Counted from the first letter of the stretch, positions 26,593 to 35,992 are shown. The stretch is DNA of 64,000 nt from DATKEJ01 sp963768715 (GCA_963768715.1 CAVYJC010000006.1:1-64000), one strand, 5' to 3'. Numbers and translations: made by a program. The notes: generated by a model not told the origin, from the sequence alone.

Positions 26593-26649
26593 TTAGCATT
26601 TAGCATTTAGCATTTAGCATTTAGCACTTGGCACCCGGCACTTCGCATC
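26587..26649. repeat. Heptamer array TAGCATT drifting to TGGCACC (9 units)
   Basis: TAGCATT five times, then TAGCACT, TGGCACC, CGGCACT and TCGCATC, all in phase. It fills the gap between the divergent oxoprolinase and symporter genes. On the minus strand its units read AATGCTA and provide the ATG of the oxoprolinase frame. Confidence 0.85.
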
Positions 26650-26672
26650 CAGCGTTTTCACTAATATCCGTC

Positions 26673-28169
26673 ATGACGAGAGAATGGACAGTAATCGCGA
26701 CGCTGCTGGTCTACAACATCGTCCTGGTGCTGATCGGTGTCTGGGCATCGGGCCGGACCCGCGACAGTGAGGACTTCTACCTTGGCGGGCGACGGCTGGG
26801 TCCGGTCATCGCCTCGATCAGTGCTTCGGCCAGCTCATCTTCGGCCTGGACGCTGCTGGGCGTCAGTGGCGCCGCCTATCTGTGGGGAGTAAGTGCGCTC
26901 TGGCTCTTCCCAGCGACCCTGCTCGGTTTTCTGATCAACTGGATCTTGGTGGCGCCCCGTCTGATGCCGGAGAGTCGGCGGGCGGGATTGATTACGCTGA
27001 CCGAATTCGTTGCCGGTGATCGTGAATCCGCTTTGCACGTCACCACAATGAGATCGATCGCCGTCATCGTCGTCTTCTCGTTCCTCTTCTACATCGCCTC
27101 CCAATTTCAGGCGGCCGGAAACGCCCTCAGCGGTCTGCTGGGGATGACGCCGAGAATGGCCGTCGTCTTTGGCGGCTTGGTCATACTCGCCTACACGTTT
27201 CTCGGAGGATTCTGGGCATCGAGCGTGACCGACACGCTCCAGGGTCTGCTCATGTTTGCTTCCGCGATCATCCTGCCGTTGGGTGCCCTGATCGCTGTCG
27301 GAGGATTTACGGGACTTGGCTCCGGACTGGCAGCCGCGCCTCCCGTCGGCGGACCGTCCGCCTTTGCGGGACCTGCGTTCGTGGGCTTCGTGCTGGGCAC
27401 GCTCGGAATCGGGCTGGGCTATCCGGGCCAGCCGCACGTCGTCAACCGTTTCATGGCGCTGCGCGATGAGCGAGCGCTTCGGATCGGCCGTATCATCGCG
27501 ATTTCGTGGGCGGTCTGCGTGTATGCCGGCATGCTGATTCTCGGTCTTTGTGGGCGCGTGCTGGTCGGCAGGCTCGCCGACGGTGAGCAGATCTTCTTCG
27601 CCGTCACAAACCGGCTCTTCTCGCCCATGGTCGCGGGACTTATGATCGCCGCTGTTCTCTCCGCCATCATGTCGACCGCCGACAGCCAGCTCCTCGTCGT
27701 TGCGTCTTCAGTGGGGCACGATTGGAGGAGGAGCACGTCGAAACACCTGGAAAGTCTTCGCGGCTCGAGAATCGCGGTCGTCGGCTCCGCGATTCTGGCG
27801 ATCGGACTGGCCATCCTCGCCCCGGCATCCATCTATTCACGCGTGCTTTTCGCTTGGCATGCGGTTGGATCTGCACTCGGACCGACGGTACTGATGCGAC
27901 TGGCTGGGCGTCGCCTGAACACGCGTGCGGTGCTCGCTTCGGTGTGGATTGGATTCGCGGGAACGGTCATCCTGCACTGGCTGCCGGACAGTCCGGGTGA
28001 CTGGATGGAGAGGCTGATCCCGTTCTTTGTGGCCTTGACTGTGTTAATTGTCCGGGGATTCCGTTGGACGCCGATCCGCGATCATCGATCATCCATCATC
28101 GATCAGAGATCTCTGATTGCCGTCACTTCTCCAGCAGATACGTCAATTTCAACAGAACGGATCGCTTGA
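26673..28169 (+). CDS. Sodium:solute symporter (PutP-like SSS family)
   Basis: The 498-residue protein has about thirteen hydrophobic helices and SSS family features: YLGGRRLGPVIASISASASSSSAWTLLG near the N-terminus, GFWASSVTDTLQG, GLGYPGQPHVVNRFMALRDE and AAVLSAIMSTADSQLLV, which contains the sodium-binding Ser/Thr region of PutP. It is an inner-membrane Na+ symporter of the proline transporter subgroup; a neighbouring 5-oxoprolinase would fit uptake of proline-like or pyroglutamyl compounds, which is inference. The last 30 residues are encoded by a heptamer array and the frame overlaps the convergent DUF5916 gene by 47 bases, so the native C-terminus was probably shorter. Confidence 0.9.
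   Translation: MTREWTVIATLLVYNIVLVLIGVWASGRTRDSEDFYLGGRRLGPVIASISASASSSSAWTLLGVSGAAYLWGVSALWLFPATLLGFLINWILVAPRLMPESRRAGLITLTEFVAGDRESALHVTTMRSIAVIVVFSFLFYIASQFQAAGNALSGLLGMTPRMAVVFGGLVILAYTFLGGFWASSVTDTLQGLLMFASAIILPLGALIAVGGFTGLGSGLAAAPPVGGPSAFAGPAFVGFVLGTLGIGLGYPGQPHVVNRFMALRDERALRIGRIIAISWAVCVYAGMLILGLCGRVLVGRLADGEQIFFAVTNRLFSPMVAGLMIAAVLSAIMSTADSQLLVVASSVGHDWRRSTSKHLESLRGSRIAVVGSAILAIGLAILAPASIYSRVLFAWHAVGSALGPTVLMRLAGRRLNTRAVLASVWIGFAGTVILHWLPDSPGDWMERLIPFFVALTVLIVRGFRWTPIRDHRSSIIDQRSLIAVTSPADTSISTERIA
28073..28121. repeat. Heptamer array GATCATC (7 units) abutting the DUF5916 stop
   Basis: GATCCGC, GATCATC, GATCATC, CATCATC, GATCAGA, GATCTCT and GATTGCC in phase, ending 1 base before the stop codon (28123-28125) of the minus-strand gene. 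It is read through by the symporter frame. Confidence 0.78.
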
Positions 28170-30414
28170 TCGGCATACCAAGTCGCAGCGGATCCCGAAG
28201 TGCCGGATTCTCCGAAATCCCGTCGTAAACGAGAAAGAGCTCGGTGCCCTCTCGAAATATGTAATTGAGACGCAGGTTGATACCGAGCTGATCGGAGGCG
28301 TTGTCGTACTGGACGATGCTTGCTGCAGAAAAGCTGGTGCTGAGCGAATAGTTGACGCGCGTCCGCACTACATGTGTTTGAAATGACTGATCTTTCAGAT
28401 CGACGGCGCTCGTGCCGTAATACTGGGAGAATGTCAAGTTCCGATTGACCTTCCACAGAAGATCGGATTGGAAGTCGAGCAACATACCGCCAAACAGGTG
28501 CCCAGCCGACAGCGTCACGGTCCCCGATAGTTTTCTGCCTGGCTTGCTGGCCGCCGTTAGGCCCGCTTTGTAGTCTGTATATCGTCCGGCTGGAATCATG
28601 ACGCCCGGGAAGATTCCAAAGCCGTCGTGAAGATTCTCGAACACTCGCTCAATGAATCCTGTGAGTCCGTCTTCCGACTGCCACTGTACGTTGGTCTGGG
28701 CTCGCTGCGAGGAGCTCTGCAGCCGCCCGTCGTGGCCTTCGTAGTAGACCATGTCGATGCCCGGGGCAATCAGCCTGAGGCTCGATTCCGTCGCAAACCA
28801 CGGAAGACTGCCCTGCGCCAGCCACTTCCGCGTGCCGGGGCGAAGAACGAAACCAATCGCCGGATCGAATGCCGAACCGACGTCAGTGAGCGCAAGTTGG
28901 AACGACGCCCGCTCACCGCTCCTGAACAGTGCAAGATGGAGAGCTGAAGCGCTCTTCAAGTGATGGCCGGGTCCGGATGACGTGGCGGTGAAGGCAGATA
29001 CCCCGATGTCGCCGATGAGATAGATGTTGAGATCGGTACCGAGGACACGGTTGTCAGCCTCCGTCTGCGACCACCTGTTCGTGAAGATCCCTCCCACATA
29101 CGACCGAGGGAGAACACCGACCTTTACACGCGCGACACTGAAATCTTCTGCCGGTGCGACTCCCGACGAGCGCGTCCGCACGTTCAGGAGGCCCACGTCG
29201 GCCTTTCCGACCTTGCCGGTCAGCTTGCCGCCGGCGAGGATGGGTACGGAAACGAGGTTCCCGGAATCGTCCCTGGACAGACCGATCCTGCGACTGAAAA
29301 AGACGTCAAGCTCCTCGCTCAGACCGAACGTGAAACTGCCTGAGTTCTCAAGGAAGAAATCACGTTTCTCTGGGAAGAAAAGACTGAATCGCGTCAGGTT
29401 GATCTGGCGCTCGTCGACCTCGGCCTGGGCAAAGTCGGTGTTGAGGGACAGGGTGGCCGTGAGATTGTCAGTTAGCCCATACCGAACATCCAGCCCGAGG
29501 TCCTTCTCGTCATTCAATCCGCCGCCTGGGCTGAAGTCCTCCTTTTGCAAACCGGCAACTACGTATGGTTTGACCTGAAGATTGTGTCCCCCGGAAATGC
29601 CTTCGAACAGAATCTTCCGCGCGATCGAGACGGTCGCCGTTCCGCTGGAGTAGCGGAGGGGAATCAAGGGCGAGAAGAGATGTTCATTGCTGCCGATCAC
29701 TCTTCGGTACAGGTTGATCCCCATCACGTTCTCGGTTCCGACCTTGAAACGCATCGTCGAGAAGGGAATCTCGAACTCGGCGCTCCAGCCGTCTTCAAGT
29801 ATTTGCGCCTGGGCGCTCCAGACACCGTCCCAGTTCATCTCCCAGCGATTGCCTTCATCGAAGAACTGCCCGTCGACGCGAACGCCAAGGGCATTCGTCG
29901 AAAACCAGTAGCCGTTGCGACCGTCATTGTACGAGTCGATAGCCATCGCGAACTGGTCGTCCTGCATGAGCTGGTCAATGTTGTCGCGTTTAAGCGTCGT
30001 GGCAACGACGGACGCACGGCGTTCGTGCGCCCTGACACCAACGTAAAGGGCCTCCGTCGTGTAGAGCAGGAGGACCTCCGTTCGAACGGTGGGCTGCCCA
30101 CCCTCCTCCGGATAGAGTTGCTGGAAATCGGATATGACCGTGGCGCTTTGCCAGACGGGATCGTCCAGCATGCCGTCGATGGCCGGAGCCAGGTCGGTTC
30201 GAGCCACCCTCAGCGCTGCATCCGGCCCGGGACAGCCTTTGGATACCCCCACGTGCAGGCACCAGACGAGGAGCAGGCAGCAGCCGGCACGACGTACAAT
30301 CGCCCTACGTCGCGACGGCCGAATTGCTTCTCCGCCCGGGACGTGGCACCGGCCCGCAGGAGGATTGCGCCTCACGGCTGATCCTCCAATGCGACGTCGA
30401 AGCATGCTCCGCAC
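28123..30414 (-). CDS. DUF5916 outer-membrane barrel with CBM9-like N-terminal domain
   Basis: The 763-codon frame has a basic leader and a hydrophobic signal (CCLLLVWCLHVGVS), then a CBM9-like beta-sandwich (APAIDGMLDDPVWQSA, RDNIDQLMQDDQFAMAIDSYNDGRNGYWF, EIPFSTMRF). The rest is a DUF5916 barrel with family hallmarks DFAQAEVDERQINLTRFSLFFPEKRDFFLEN, and the C-terminal strand KRSVLLKLTYLLEK suits outer-membrane insertion. These proteins are abundant in Rhodothermota and their ligand is unproven. The start is uncertain: GTG at 30414 or ATG at 30405, either overlapping the end of the SnoaL-like gene, so the two are probably cotranscribed. Confidence 0.87.
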   Translation of the reverse strand: MRSMLRRRIGGSAVRRNPPAGRCHVPGGEAIRPSRRRAIVRRAGCCLLLVWCLHVGVSKGCPGPDAALRVARTDLAPAIDGMLDDPVWQSATVISDFQQLYPEEGGQPTVRTEVLLLYTTEALYVGVRAHERRASVVATTLKRDNIDQLMQDDQFAMAIDSYNDGRNGYWFSTNALGVRVDGQFFDEGNRWEMNWDGVWSAQAQILEDGWSAEFEIPFSTMRFKVGTENVMGINLYRRVIGSNEHLFSPLIPLRYSSGTATVSIARKILFEGISGGHNLQVKPYVVAGLQKEDFSPGGGLNDEKDLGLDVRYGLTDNLTATLSLNTDFAQAEVDERQINLTRFSLFFPEKRDFFLENSGSFTFGLSEELDVFFSRRIGLSRDDSGNLVSVPILAGGKLTGKVGKADVGLLNVRTRSSGVAPAEDFSVARVKVGVLPRSYVGGIFTNRWSQTEADNRVLGTDLNIYLIGDIGVSAFTATSSGPGHHLKSASALHLALFRSGERASFQLALTDVGSAFDPAIGFVLRPGTRKWLAQGSLPWFATESSLRLIAPGIDMVYYEGHDGRLQSSSQRAQTNVQWQSEDGLTGFIERVFENLHDGFGIFPGVMIPAGRYTDYKAGLTAASKPGRKLSGTVTLSAGHLFGGMLLDFQSDLLWKVNRNLTFSQYYGTSAVDLKDQSFQTHVVRTRVNYSLSTSFSAASIVQYDNASDQLGINLRLNYIFREGTELFLVYDGISENPALRDPLRLGMPIKRSVLLKLTYLLEK

Positions 30415-30911
30415 TCCGGCTTCGCCATGGACCCGGGAAGCGAAAGGACGTTCAGATTGGATCCGATCTGGATCCAGTCCCCTGAACGCTTCTGGTAAAT
30501 GTCCACCGAACGCGCATGCAAACGGACGCGCGTCTCGGAGGCATTCAATTTGATCGTCCAGTTGGCGACGTAGTAGGCGACCCCTATATCCCCGTGAATC
30601 TGGATGTCCACGTCTTCCAGCTCATAGCGTACGATCCGCGCGCCTGAAAGCGATCGCCGGGCGTTTTCCATGTAAGCATCAATGCCGCGAACGATGGATC
30701 GGCTCTGGTTGTTGAATCCGGTCCAATTGTCGCTGTGCGTTGCGTGAATCGTTGCCTCGTCTCCCTCCATGTAGGCTTTGAAGATGCTGTGGATGTGATC
30801 GAGGATTGCCTGCTTGTCATCCTGGGTCCTCTCAATCCTTGAAAAGGCGCCAAGAAGGACAATCAAGGCGAAGAGTCCTGTGGCAACAATTCCTGTTCCG
30901 GTCCGCTTCAT
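30372..30911 (-). CDS. Exported SnoaL/DUF4440-like protein
   Basis: The 179-residue protein opens with a membrane anchor or signal (GIVATGLFALIVLLGAF, residues 7-23). The remainder is an NTF2-like cone fold of the SnoaL/DUF4440 type: DDKQAILDHIHSIFKAYMEGDEATIHATHSDNW, ARRSLSGARIVRYELEDVDIQ and SGDWIQIGSNLN. Such proteins bind small molecules or act as isomerases, but no catalytic set is evident. It is the first gene of a two-gene unit with the DUF5916 barrel (43-base overlap) and is divergent from the winged-helix regulator 170 bp away. Confidence 0.8.
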   Translation of the reverse strand: MKRTGTGIVATGLFALIVLLGAFSRIERTQDDKQAILDHIHSIFKAYMEGDEATIHATHSDNWTGFNNQSRSIVRGIDAYMENARRSLSGARIVRYELEDVDIQIHGDIGVAYYVANWTIKLNASETRVRLHARSVDIYQKRSGDWIQIGSNLNVLSLPGSMAKPECGACFDVALEDQP

Positions 30912-31081
30912 CGTTTCTCTCCGTGTTTTGGTGGATTTGAGGGCGACTGAAGATCACTCGCGGTGGCGGCGTCAAACTCCCCGAAAAGGTTCGGATTAGG
31001 CGATGATTTGGCGATGCGCCCTCGCGGCGGAACTGCCGGAAGCAGGATTTCGTATCGCAGATCGCTGCTTCCTCCTTTCGA

Positions 31082-33229
31082 ATGCGTGCCGACAACATGG
31101 ACCCCCTGGCGACCGGTTCGGGCATCAGTAACGATTTTACAGTGGGATCGTGGTACGTCCGGCCGGCACTTAATCGCATCTCGAATGGATCCCGTTCGGT
31201 TCAGCTCGAGCCGAAAGTGATGCAGATGCTTCTCATCCTGGCGAAGCGGGCTGGCGAAGTCGTGTCGCGCGACGAGCTCCACGAGCAGCTCTGGTCGGAC
31301 ACCATCGTCACCGACAAAGCGCTGACGCGGCTTGCATCGGAGCTGCGAAAAGCGTTCGGAGACGACCCGCGTGAACCGCGGGTTATCGCGACCATTTCGA
31401 AGAGCGGATACAGGCTCGTCGCACCTGTTTCCTACGTGAGTCCGGGAAACGGCTCGATTCATGCGACAAGGCCGGACGTCGTGCCCATGCTCACCCCGAC
31501 GCTCGGAGTCCAGCCGCGATCTCGCCGCGTGCGGGCTCTCTGGCTTGCCGGCGTCGTCGCGATGCTGGCGGCGGGACTCGTCGCCGGGACGTTATTTTCC
31601 GATTCTCACGGGCAGTACGTCCCGGCAGTCCAGTTGACCGCCTACCCCGGCCACGAGATCAGTCCGGCATTGTCCCCCGACGGGAATGAGGTCGCCTTCT
31701 CCTGGCAGGGCGCTTCCGGAGACAATTGGGACATTTACGTCAAGCAGCCTGGTTCCGAGGGCCAGTTGCGCCTCACCAGTGATCCCGGCGACGATCTCCA
31801 CCCGACCTGGTCACCGGACGGAACGCAGATCGCCTATCTCCACTTTGACGCTGACGGCTGCTCGATCAGCCGCGTGCCGGCTTTGTCGGGACCGATCAGA
31901 ACCGTCGCAGCGTGCACCTGGATCGATGAGGAGGATCGTCCCTACAGAACGTCCGCCATTGACTGGTCTCCCGACGGGCGGTCGATTGCCGGGAGTGATG
32001 GCAGCATTTATCTGCTGGACGTCGAAACGGGCGGACGCACTCAGATCAGTCGGCCGCCTCAGGATGCCGTCGCCGACATCAATCCGACATTCTCGCCCGA
32101 CGGAGGGACAATTGCATTCACGAGAATTCGTCCTGTTGCTGTCGCGGACCTCTACAGCATTTCTGCGAACGGAGAGGATGAGTCGCGACTTACGAACGAG
32201 ACTCAACTTATCCTCGGGCATGCCTGGACGCCGGATGGTTTGAGCCTTCTCTTCTCGTCAAATCGCGGCGGGAGATTCGGACTGTGGCGAGTTGGGGCTT
32301 CCGGGGGAAAGCCGGTCGCCGTTCCCGCCGACGGATGGAACATTGAAAAGGTGTCTGTGGCTCGAAACGGAGATCGCATCGCCTATGAAGGGTGGATCTA
32401 TGACACAAACATCTGGCGTGTCACGACGGATGGACAATCAAACCCAGAGCGAATAATCGCCTCCACACTGTGGGATCGCGAGCCTTCTTTCTCCCCGGAC
32501 GGAAATCGGATCGCATTCGTTTCGAACCGATCCGGCAGCTGGGAGCTCTGGACGGCGGTGGGCGACGGTTCCGAGCAGAAACAATTGACGCACCTCGACG
32601 GACCGGTGGTCGGCGTCCCCCGCTGGTCACCTGACGGAACGCGGATCGCCTTCCAGATTACTGACGAAAAGGGCGCCGACGTCCGCCTCATTAACGTTGC
32701 ATCCGGCCTGGTCGAATCGCTCGAAAGCGAACCGTCGGATGAGGTAGCGCCGTCCTGGTCCCCATCGGGCGGCGAGGTCTACTTCGGCTCCAACCGAAGC
32801 GGTTCGTGGCAGATATGGTCTGAGCCCATAGGCGGCGGCGAGGCAATTCAAGTCACTAGCGGCGGCGGGTATGCGGCGATCCCGTCTCCGGACGGCCGCT
32901 TTCTATTCGTCGCGCGCACGGATACGACTGGATTGTGGCGCATACCACTCGGAGACGGCCCAGAGGAGCGTATCCTTGATATGCCCGTCGGGAGCGACTG
33001 GGGTAACTGGGCGGTAACCGAAAAGGGCATCTACGTCCTTCGACGGCGCCACGACGAACCACCGCTGCTCACGCTGTCGGACTTCGACGGCGCCTCTACG
33101 CGCGAGTTGATGCCGCTCGATCCGGCCCCTTCCCCGCATCATCCGGGACTCAGCATCTCGCGCGACGGGCGATCGGTATGGTGACGGATGGACGAGACGG
33201 AAAGCGACCTGTTCGTAATGACGAGGTGA
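31082..33229 (+). CDS. CadC-like winged-helix regulator with TM segment and PD40 propeller (in-frame stop at 33182)
   Basis: Residues about 15-115 form an OmpR/CadC winged helix (LEPKVMQMLLILAKRAGEVVSRDELHEQLWSD, RLASELRKAFGDD, SGYRLVAPV). A hydrophobic helix follows (LWLAGVVAMLAAGLVAGTLF, about 150-170), then a WD40-like PD40 propeller with repeated SPDGNEVAF/SPDGTQIAY-type words to the end. This is a membrane-anchored regulator with a periplasmic sensor. An in-frame TGA at 33182-33184 ends the 700-residue frame at SISRDGRSVW, but the same frame continues as RMDETESDLFVMTR to a second TGA at 33227, which looks like the family's normal ending and touches a heptamer array. I take the first TGA as a mutation or read error. 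Being divergent, it may control the SnoaL/DUF5916 pair. Confidence 0.86.
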
Positions 33230-33311
33230 ATTCAGAATTCATGGTTGAACCCGGAAGTGGTGTGCAAGACCCGATGTTCGGAGTTTTGTGTTTGGTGTTC
33301 GGTGTTTGAAG
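33228..33311. repeat. Two short heptamer arrays between convergent stops
   Basis: GAATTCA twice (33228-33241) starts inside the second stop of the regulator gene. GAGTTTT, GTGTTTG, GTGTTCG and GTGTTTG (33281-33308) end at the stop of the minus-strand TerB gene (33312-33314). Read with the TerB gene the latter is CAAACAC, CGAACAC, CAAACAC, the same words as after yaaA. Confidence 0.7.
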
Positions 33312-33953
33312 TTATTTCGGTCTTCCGAAATCCGTATGACCCTCTCTCTTCACGGCCTCGAGAACCTCGTCAATCTGTTTGAGGCTCATTCCCATTGCAA
33401 CACCGAGGCTCGTCAGGAAGTCCTTCTCTTTGGCGCCGAAGGTCTCGTCGGCCATGGCAACGTGGTAGGCGGCCCGAAGCACCTTCTCCATCCCCTGCGG
33501 GTTGATGCGTCCGGAGTATGATCGAACGTGGTCGAACGCATCGCGCTCAGTCGACCGGGCGGCATTGATCTCCTCCTCTAGAATCCGATCGGGGAGGCGG
33601 AAGCCGATGATCTCCTCGTAGATGTCACAGATTCGGAGCACCTCGTCGTTGAAGATCCGTCCGTCCGTTTCCATCATGACGACCATCACTTTGAGCATCA
33701 GCTCGCGATAGATGGCATCGAGGGGTCGCGGATCTTCGTCCGGATGCCGACTTAGAACGCCCGGATCGAACGTGTCGCCGCATACGGCGCATTCTATGAA
33801 TTGGCCGGCCATCTTCAGCGTGTCGACTTTGGTCCCGCCCGCCCCAGTGGTCTGCCAGAGCTCCTTTTTGACGTACTTCCGCTTCTGCCGGCAGGTGGGG
33901 CAGAAGAACTCGCCCCATTCGACAATGGATGTGCCTTTTCTTCTTGCGGACAT
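33312..33953 (-). CDS. TerB-like protein with N-terminal zinc ribbon
   Basis: The 213-residue protein starts MSARRKGTSIVEWGEFFCPTC. Cys pairs CPTC (residues about 18-21) and CAVCG (about 53-57) form a zinc ribbon. The second half is a TerB-type helical domain: ELMLKVMVVMMETDGRIFNDEVLRI and HVAMADETFGAKEKDFLTSLGVAMGM, with acidic residues that in TerB-like folds bind metal. TerB-like proteins often sense stress at the membrane, but a tellurite role is not implied. I prefer the start at 33953 because upstream codons look non-coding. It is a single gene. Confidence 0.8.
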   Translation of the reverse strand: MSARRKGTSIVEWGEFFCPTCRQKRKYVKKELWQTTGAGGTKVDTLKMAGQFIECAVCGDTFDPGVLSRHPDEDPRPLDAIYRELMLKVMVVMMETDGRIFNDEVLRICDIYEEIIGFRLPDRILEEEINAARSTERDAFDHVRSYSGRINPQGMEKVLRAAYHVAMADETFGAKEKDFLTSLGVAMGMSLKQIDEVLEAVKREGHTDFGRPK

Positions 33954-34269
33954 GCTCTCGTGTCGAGTGCCAGGTTCCAGGTGCCGGTGCAGCACCCCAA
34001 GTCAATCCCGCGCAGGCGGAAATCCAAGAACAGAACGGTTCCAAGACTCAAGTTAGGGGTCATGGTGATAATCGACACGGATCACTGGCATGGCATCGGA
34101 GTCGGTGGTCGTTCCCGACGCGGTGCACCAAGCGTGATCAAACCCGACCGGTTTATAGACCTGACGGGTTTACGAACCCCTCACTCCTGCAATCGGGCCT
34201 TGGCCTCGAATGGTTTGCAACAGTCTAAGAACAGTATTACGTTATACTGTCTTATTGAACGAACATTCC
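33954..34269. other. Gene-free stretch with a short nested-palindrome copy
   Basis: This is the divergent gap between the TerB-like gene and the MerR gene. Around 34146-34180 it holds ACCGGTTTATAGACCTGACGGGTTTACGAACC, a degenerate copy of the nested-palindrome family seen near 36115, 40813 and elsewhere. Just before the MerR start (about 34225-34262) an AT-richer stretch could hold its promoter, but no clear match is seen. Confidence 0.5.
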
Positions 34270-34722
34270 ATGCCCAGTCTTCCAATTTCGGAGCTTGCTG
34301 AACGCGCGGGCGTCTCAGCCAGAACCATCCGATACTATGTTTCGGAGGGACTGCTTCCAGCGCCGCGTTCGCGGGGAAGGTACGCAGAGTACGGGTTGGG
34401 GCACGTCGAGCGTTTGAAACTCATCGCGCAGTTCAAGGACGCCTACCTTCCTTTGAAAGAGATCCGGAACCGAGTTTCGGACCTCACGGACCGGCAGGTA
34501 AGGGAGATCCTCGAGTCGAATGAGGCAGACCGACCGGCGCTGGGCGGATCCGAAAAGGTTCAAGACAGAACGAGCAGCGAGGGATCGGTTGGGTCGCCGT
34601 GGATTCGTTATCGCCTCGAGGACGGCATCGAACTGAATGTCACGGGCGAACTCCCCCCATGGAGGGCAAGAATCCTGCGACGTCTCTTAAGCGAGATCAA
34701 TGCTCTGCTTCGAGACTGGTAA
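34270..34722 (+). CDS. MerR-family transcriptional regulator
   Basis: The 150-residue protein begins MPSLPISELAERAGVSARTIRYYVSEGLLP, a textbook MerR helix-turn-helix and wing (residues 4-45), followed by RYAEYGLGHVERLKLIAQFKD and a coiled dimerisation helix. No conserved Cys motif for metal sensing is present, and the short C-terminal domain (about 100-150) resembles none I can name. It starts 52 bp before the metallopeptidase gene on the same strand and may be cotranscribed with it. Confidence 0.9.
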   Translation: MPSLPISELAERAGVSARTIRYYVSEGLLPAPRSRGRYAEYGLGHVERLKLIAQFKDAYLPLKEIRNRVSDLTDRQVREILESNEADRPALGGSEKVQDRTSSEGSVGSPWIRYRLEDGIELNVTGELPPWRARILRRLLSEINALLRDW

Positions 34723-34774
34723 ACGATCAGATGGATATACGCCCGTCATTTTCAGCAAATAGCCTGACGCACCA

Positions 34775-35512
34775 TTGAGGAAACAGACTCGAAGTGCGGC
34801 TCCAGTCGATCGCGTCTTACTCCACGAGTCGCGACGTATTCCATATCGACTGCATCTCGGAAAGCGTCGGGGCCTGAGAATCTCGGTGGCGCCGGATCTC
34901 ACGGTGAACGTGTTTGCCCCGTCGCGAGCACCCGCCTCTTGGATTGAGGATGCCGTTCAGGGACGTGGAGAATGGATTGTCAGGACGCTCGAGAAGGTCG
35001 CGGCCTGCGAGCTGTTGTCGTTGCCGGAGCTATTCCTTCCCGGGGACACGATCTGGTTTCTCGGCAGGAAATTTCGACTCGCGGTGGTCGAGGGGAAATC
35101 AAGTTCGGCGGAGATTCTCTTCGACGCCCTGGTCCTCACCGTCTCGGATCCCGGCGACGAGCGCGCCATAGGGCGCGACGTAAAGCGATGGTACCGAGAT
35201 CGAGCCGCTGAGCAATTCGAACACTCCATCCAGAAGTGCCTGCTTTCCGCCTCTCACTTCGGCATTACGAAGCCAATTCTGACCATCCGAAACATGCGGA
35301 GTCGTTGGGGAAGCTGCAGTTCCAACGGCCGGGTGAGGCTGAATCTCAAGCTGGTCATGGTCCCGGAAGCCTGTATCGACTATGTCGTCATGCACGAGCT
35401 CTGCCACCTCGTCCATCACAACCACAGCAAACGCTACTACGCGTTGTTGACGAAGTGCATGCCCGACTGGAAGGAGCGGAAGAAGGTGCTGGACGGGTAT
35501 AGAATGCGATGA
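34775..35512 (+). CDS. YgjP-type (M48-like) zinc metallopeptidase
   Basis: The 245-codon frame contains the YgjP/DUF45 core: TIRNMRSRWGSCSSNGRVRLN, then VVMHELCHLVHHNHSKRYY with the HExxH zinc site, and a closing KERKKVLDGYR. No signal or membrane segment is seen, so it is cytoplasmic. It may begin with TTG at 34775, since no suitable ATG precedes the conserved LGKRRGLRISVAPD segment. Homologues are found next to type I restriction systems or alone; nothing of that kind is here. The substrate is unknown. Confidence 0.85.
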   Translation: MRKQTRSAAPVDRVLLHESRRIPYRLHLGKRRGLRISVAPDLTVNVFAPSRAPASWIEDAVQGRGEWIVRTLEKVAACELLSLPELFLPGDTIWFLGRKFRLAVVEGKSSSAEILFDALVLTVSDPGDERAIGRDVKRWYRDRAAEQFEHSIQKCLLSASHFGITKPILTIRNMRSRWGSCSSNGRVRLNLKLVMVPEACIDYVVMHELCHLVHHNHSKRYYALLTKCMPDWKERKKVLDGYRMR

Positions 35513-35556
35513 GCAATTCAGAATCCGAGATGCAGAATTCAGAATTGAACGGAGTG
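35513..35556. repeat. Degenerate heptamer array GAATTCA after the metallopeptidase stop
   Basis: GCAATTCA, GAATCCGA, GATGCA, GAATTCA and GAATTGA, with unit lengths of 6-8 rather than strictly 7, beginning at the stop codon. The words match those after the PD40 regulator. Confidence 0.55.
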
Positions 35557-35559
35557 TAG

Positions 35560-35695
35560 ACCGCCCAGCGGAGTTCTCCACCGGACGGCACATCCTATAA
35601 CACCCAGGCCCGGATTTTCTCCCCTGACGGGGTGCCTGATTCCGCCCCGGTTCCTTCGAACCAGAGCGGGAATCAACCAAGGTCCGCCTGGCGGC
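35560..35695. other. Hairpin cluster downstream of the metallopeptidase gene
   Basis: CCCCTGACGGGG, TGATTCCGC...GCGGGAATCA and GGTTCCTTCGAACC form overlapping or nested stems between convergent stops at 35512 and 35696. The arrangement resembles the hairpin strings at 12850 and 19000. Confidence 0.5.
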
Positions 35696-35992
35696 TCAGG
35701 TAAGAACGACGCCGTTCTTGGTACCGAATGGGCTCACTTCAAACGCGTCGGCCTCTTCGTCATTCAGCCATTTCCCGCCGTCAACGACATAGCGGAAGGC
35801 GTAGTGCTCGCCTTTCTTGAGCGTAACGGAGGCGCTAAACGTACCGTTGCCGCGCTTGATCAGCTTGTTCTTCGCAGGGTCCCAGTCGTTGAAATCCCCG
35901 ACAACGGAGACTTGATTCTCAACTGCTCCTTGTGGAAGAGCAAACGTCACTTTGACCTGTTTCTCACCCTTCAATTGTTGCTTCTTAATCAT
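35696..35992 (-). CDS. Small glycogen-binding (AMPK/isoamylase-N) domain protein
   Basis: From the ATG at 35992 the protein has 98 residues and is almost entirely one CBM48/AMPK1-type domain: VKVTFALPQGAVENQVSVVGDFNDWDP, LIKRGNGTFSASVTLKKGEHYAFRYVVDGGKWLNDEEAD and FGTKNGVV. The conserved Trp and Asn residues that bind glycogen-type glucans are present. Such stand-alone domains are common in Bacteroidota and are thought to tether to glycogen. An upstream in-frame ATG would add 35 residues unlike the family. Confidence 0.87.
   Translation of the reverse strand: MIKKQQLKGEKQVKVTFALPQGAVENQVSVVGDFNDWDPAKNKLIKRGNGTFSASVTLKKGEHYAFRYVVDGGKWLNDEEADAFEVSPFGTKNGVVLT

Noticed and set aside
33182..33184. 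TGA read as Trp or selenocysteine
   Set aside because: TGA ends many genes in the window (for example 14530, 16838, 35512), and no selenocysteine insertion hairpin is evident after this codon; a single-base change is simpler.
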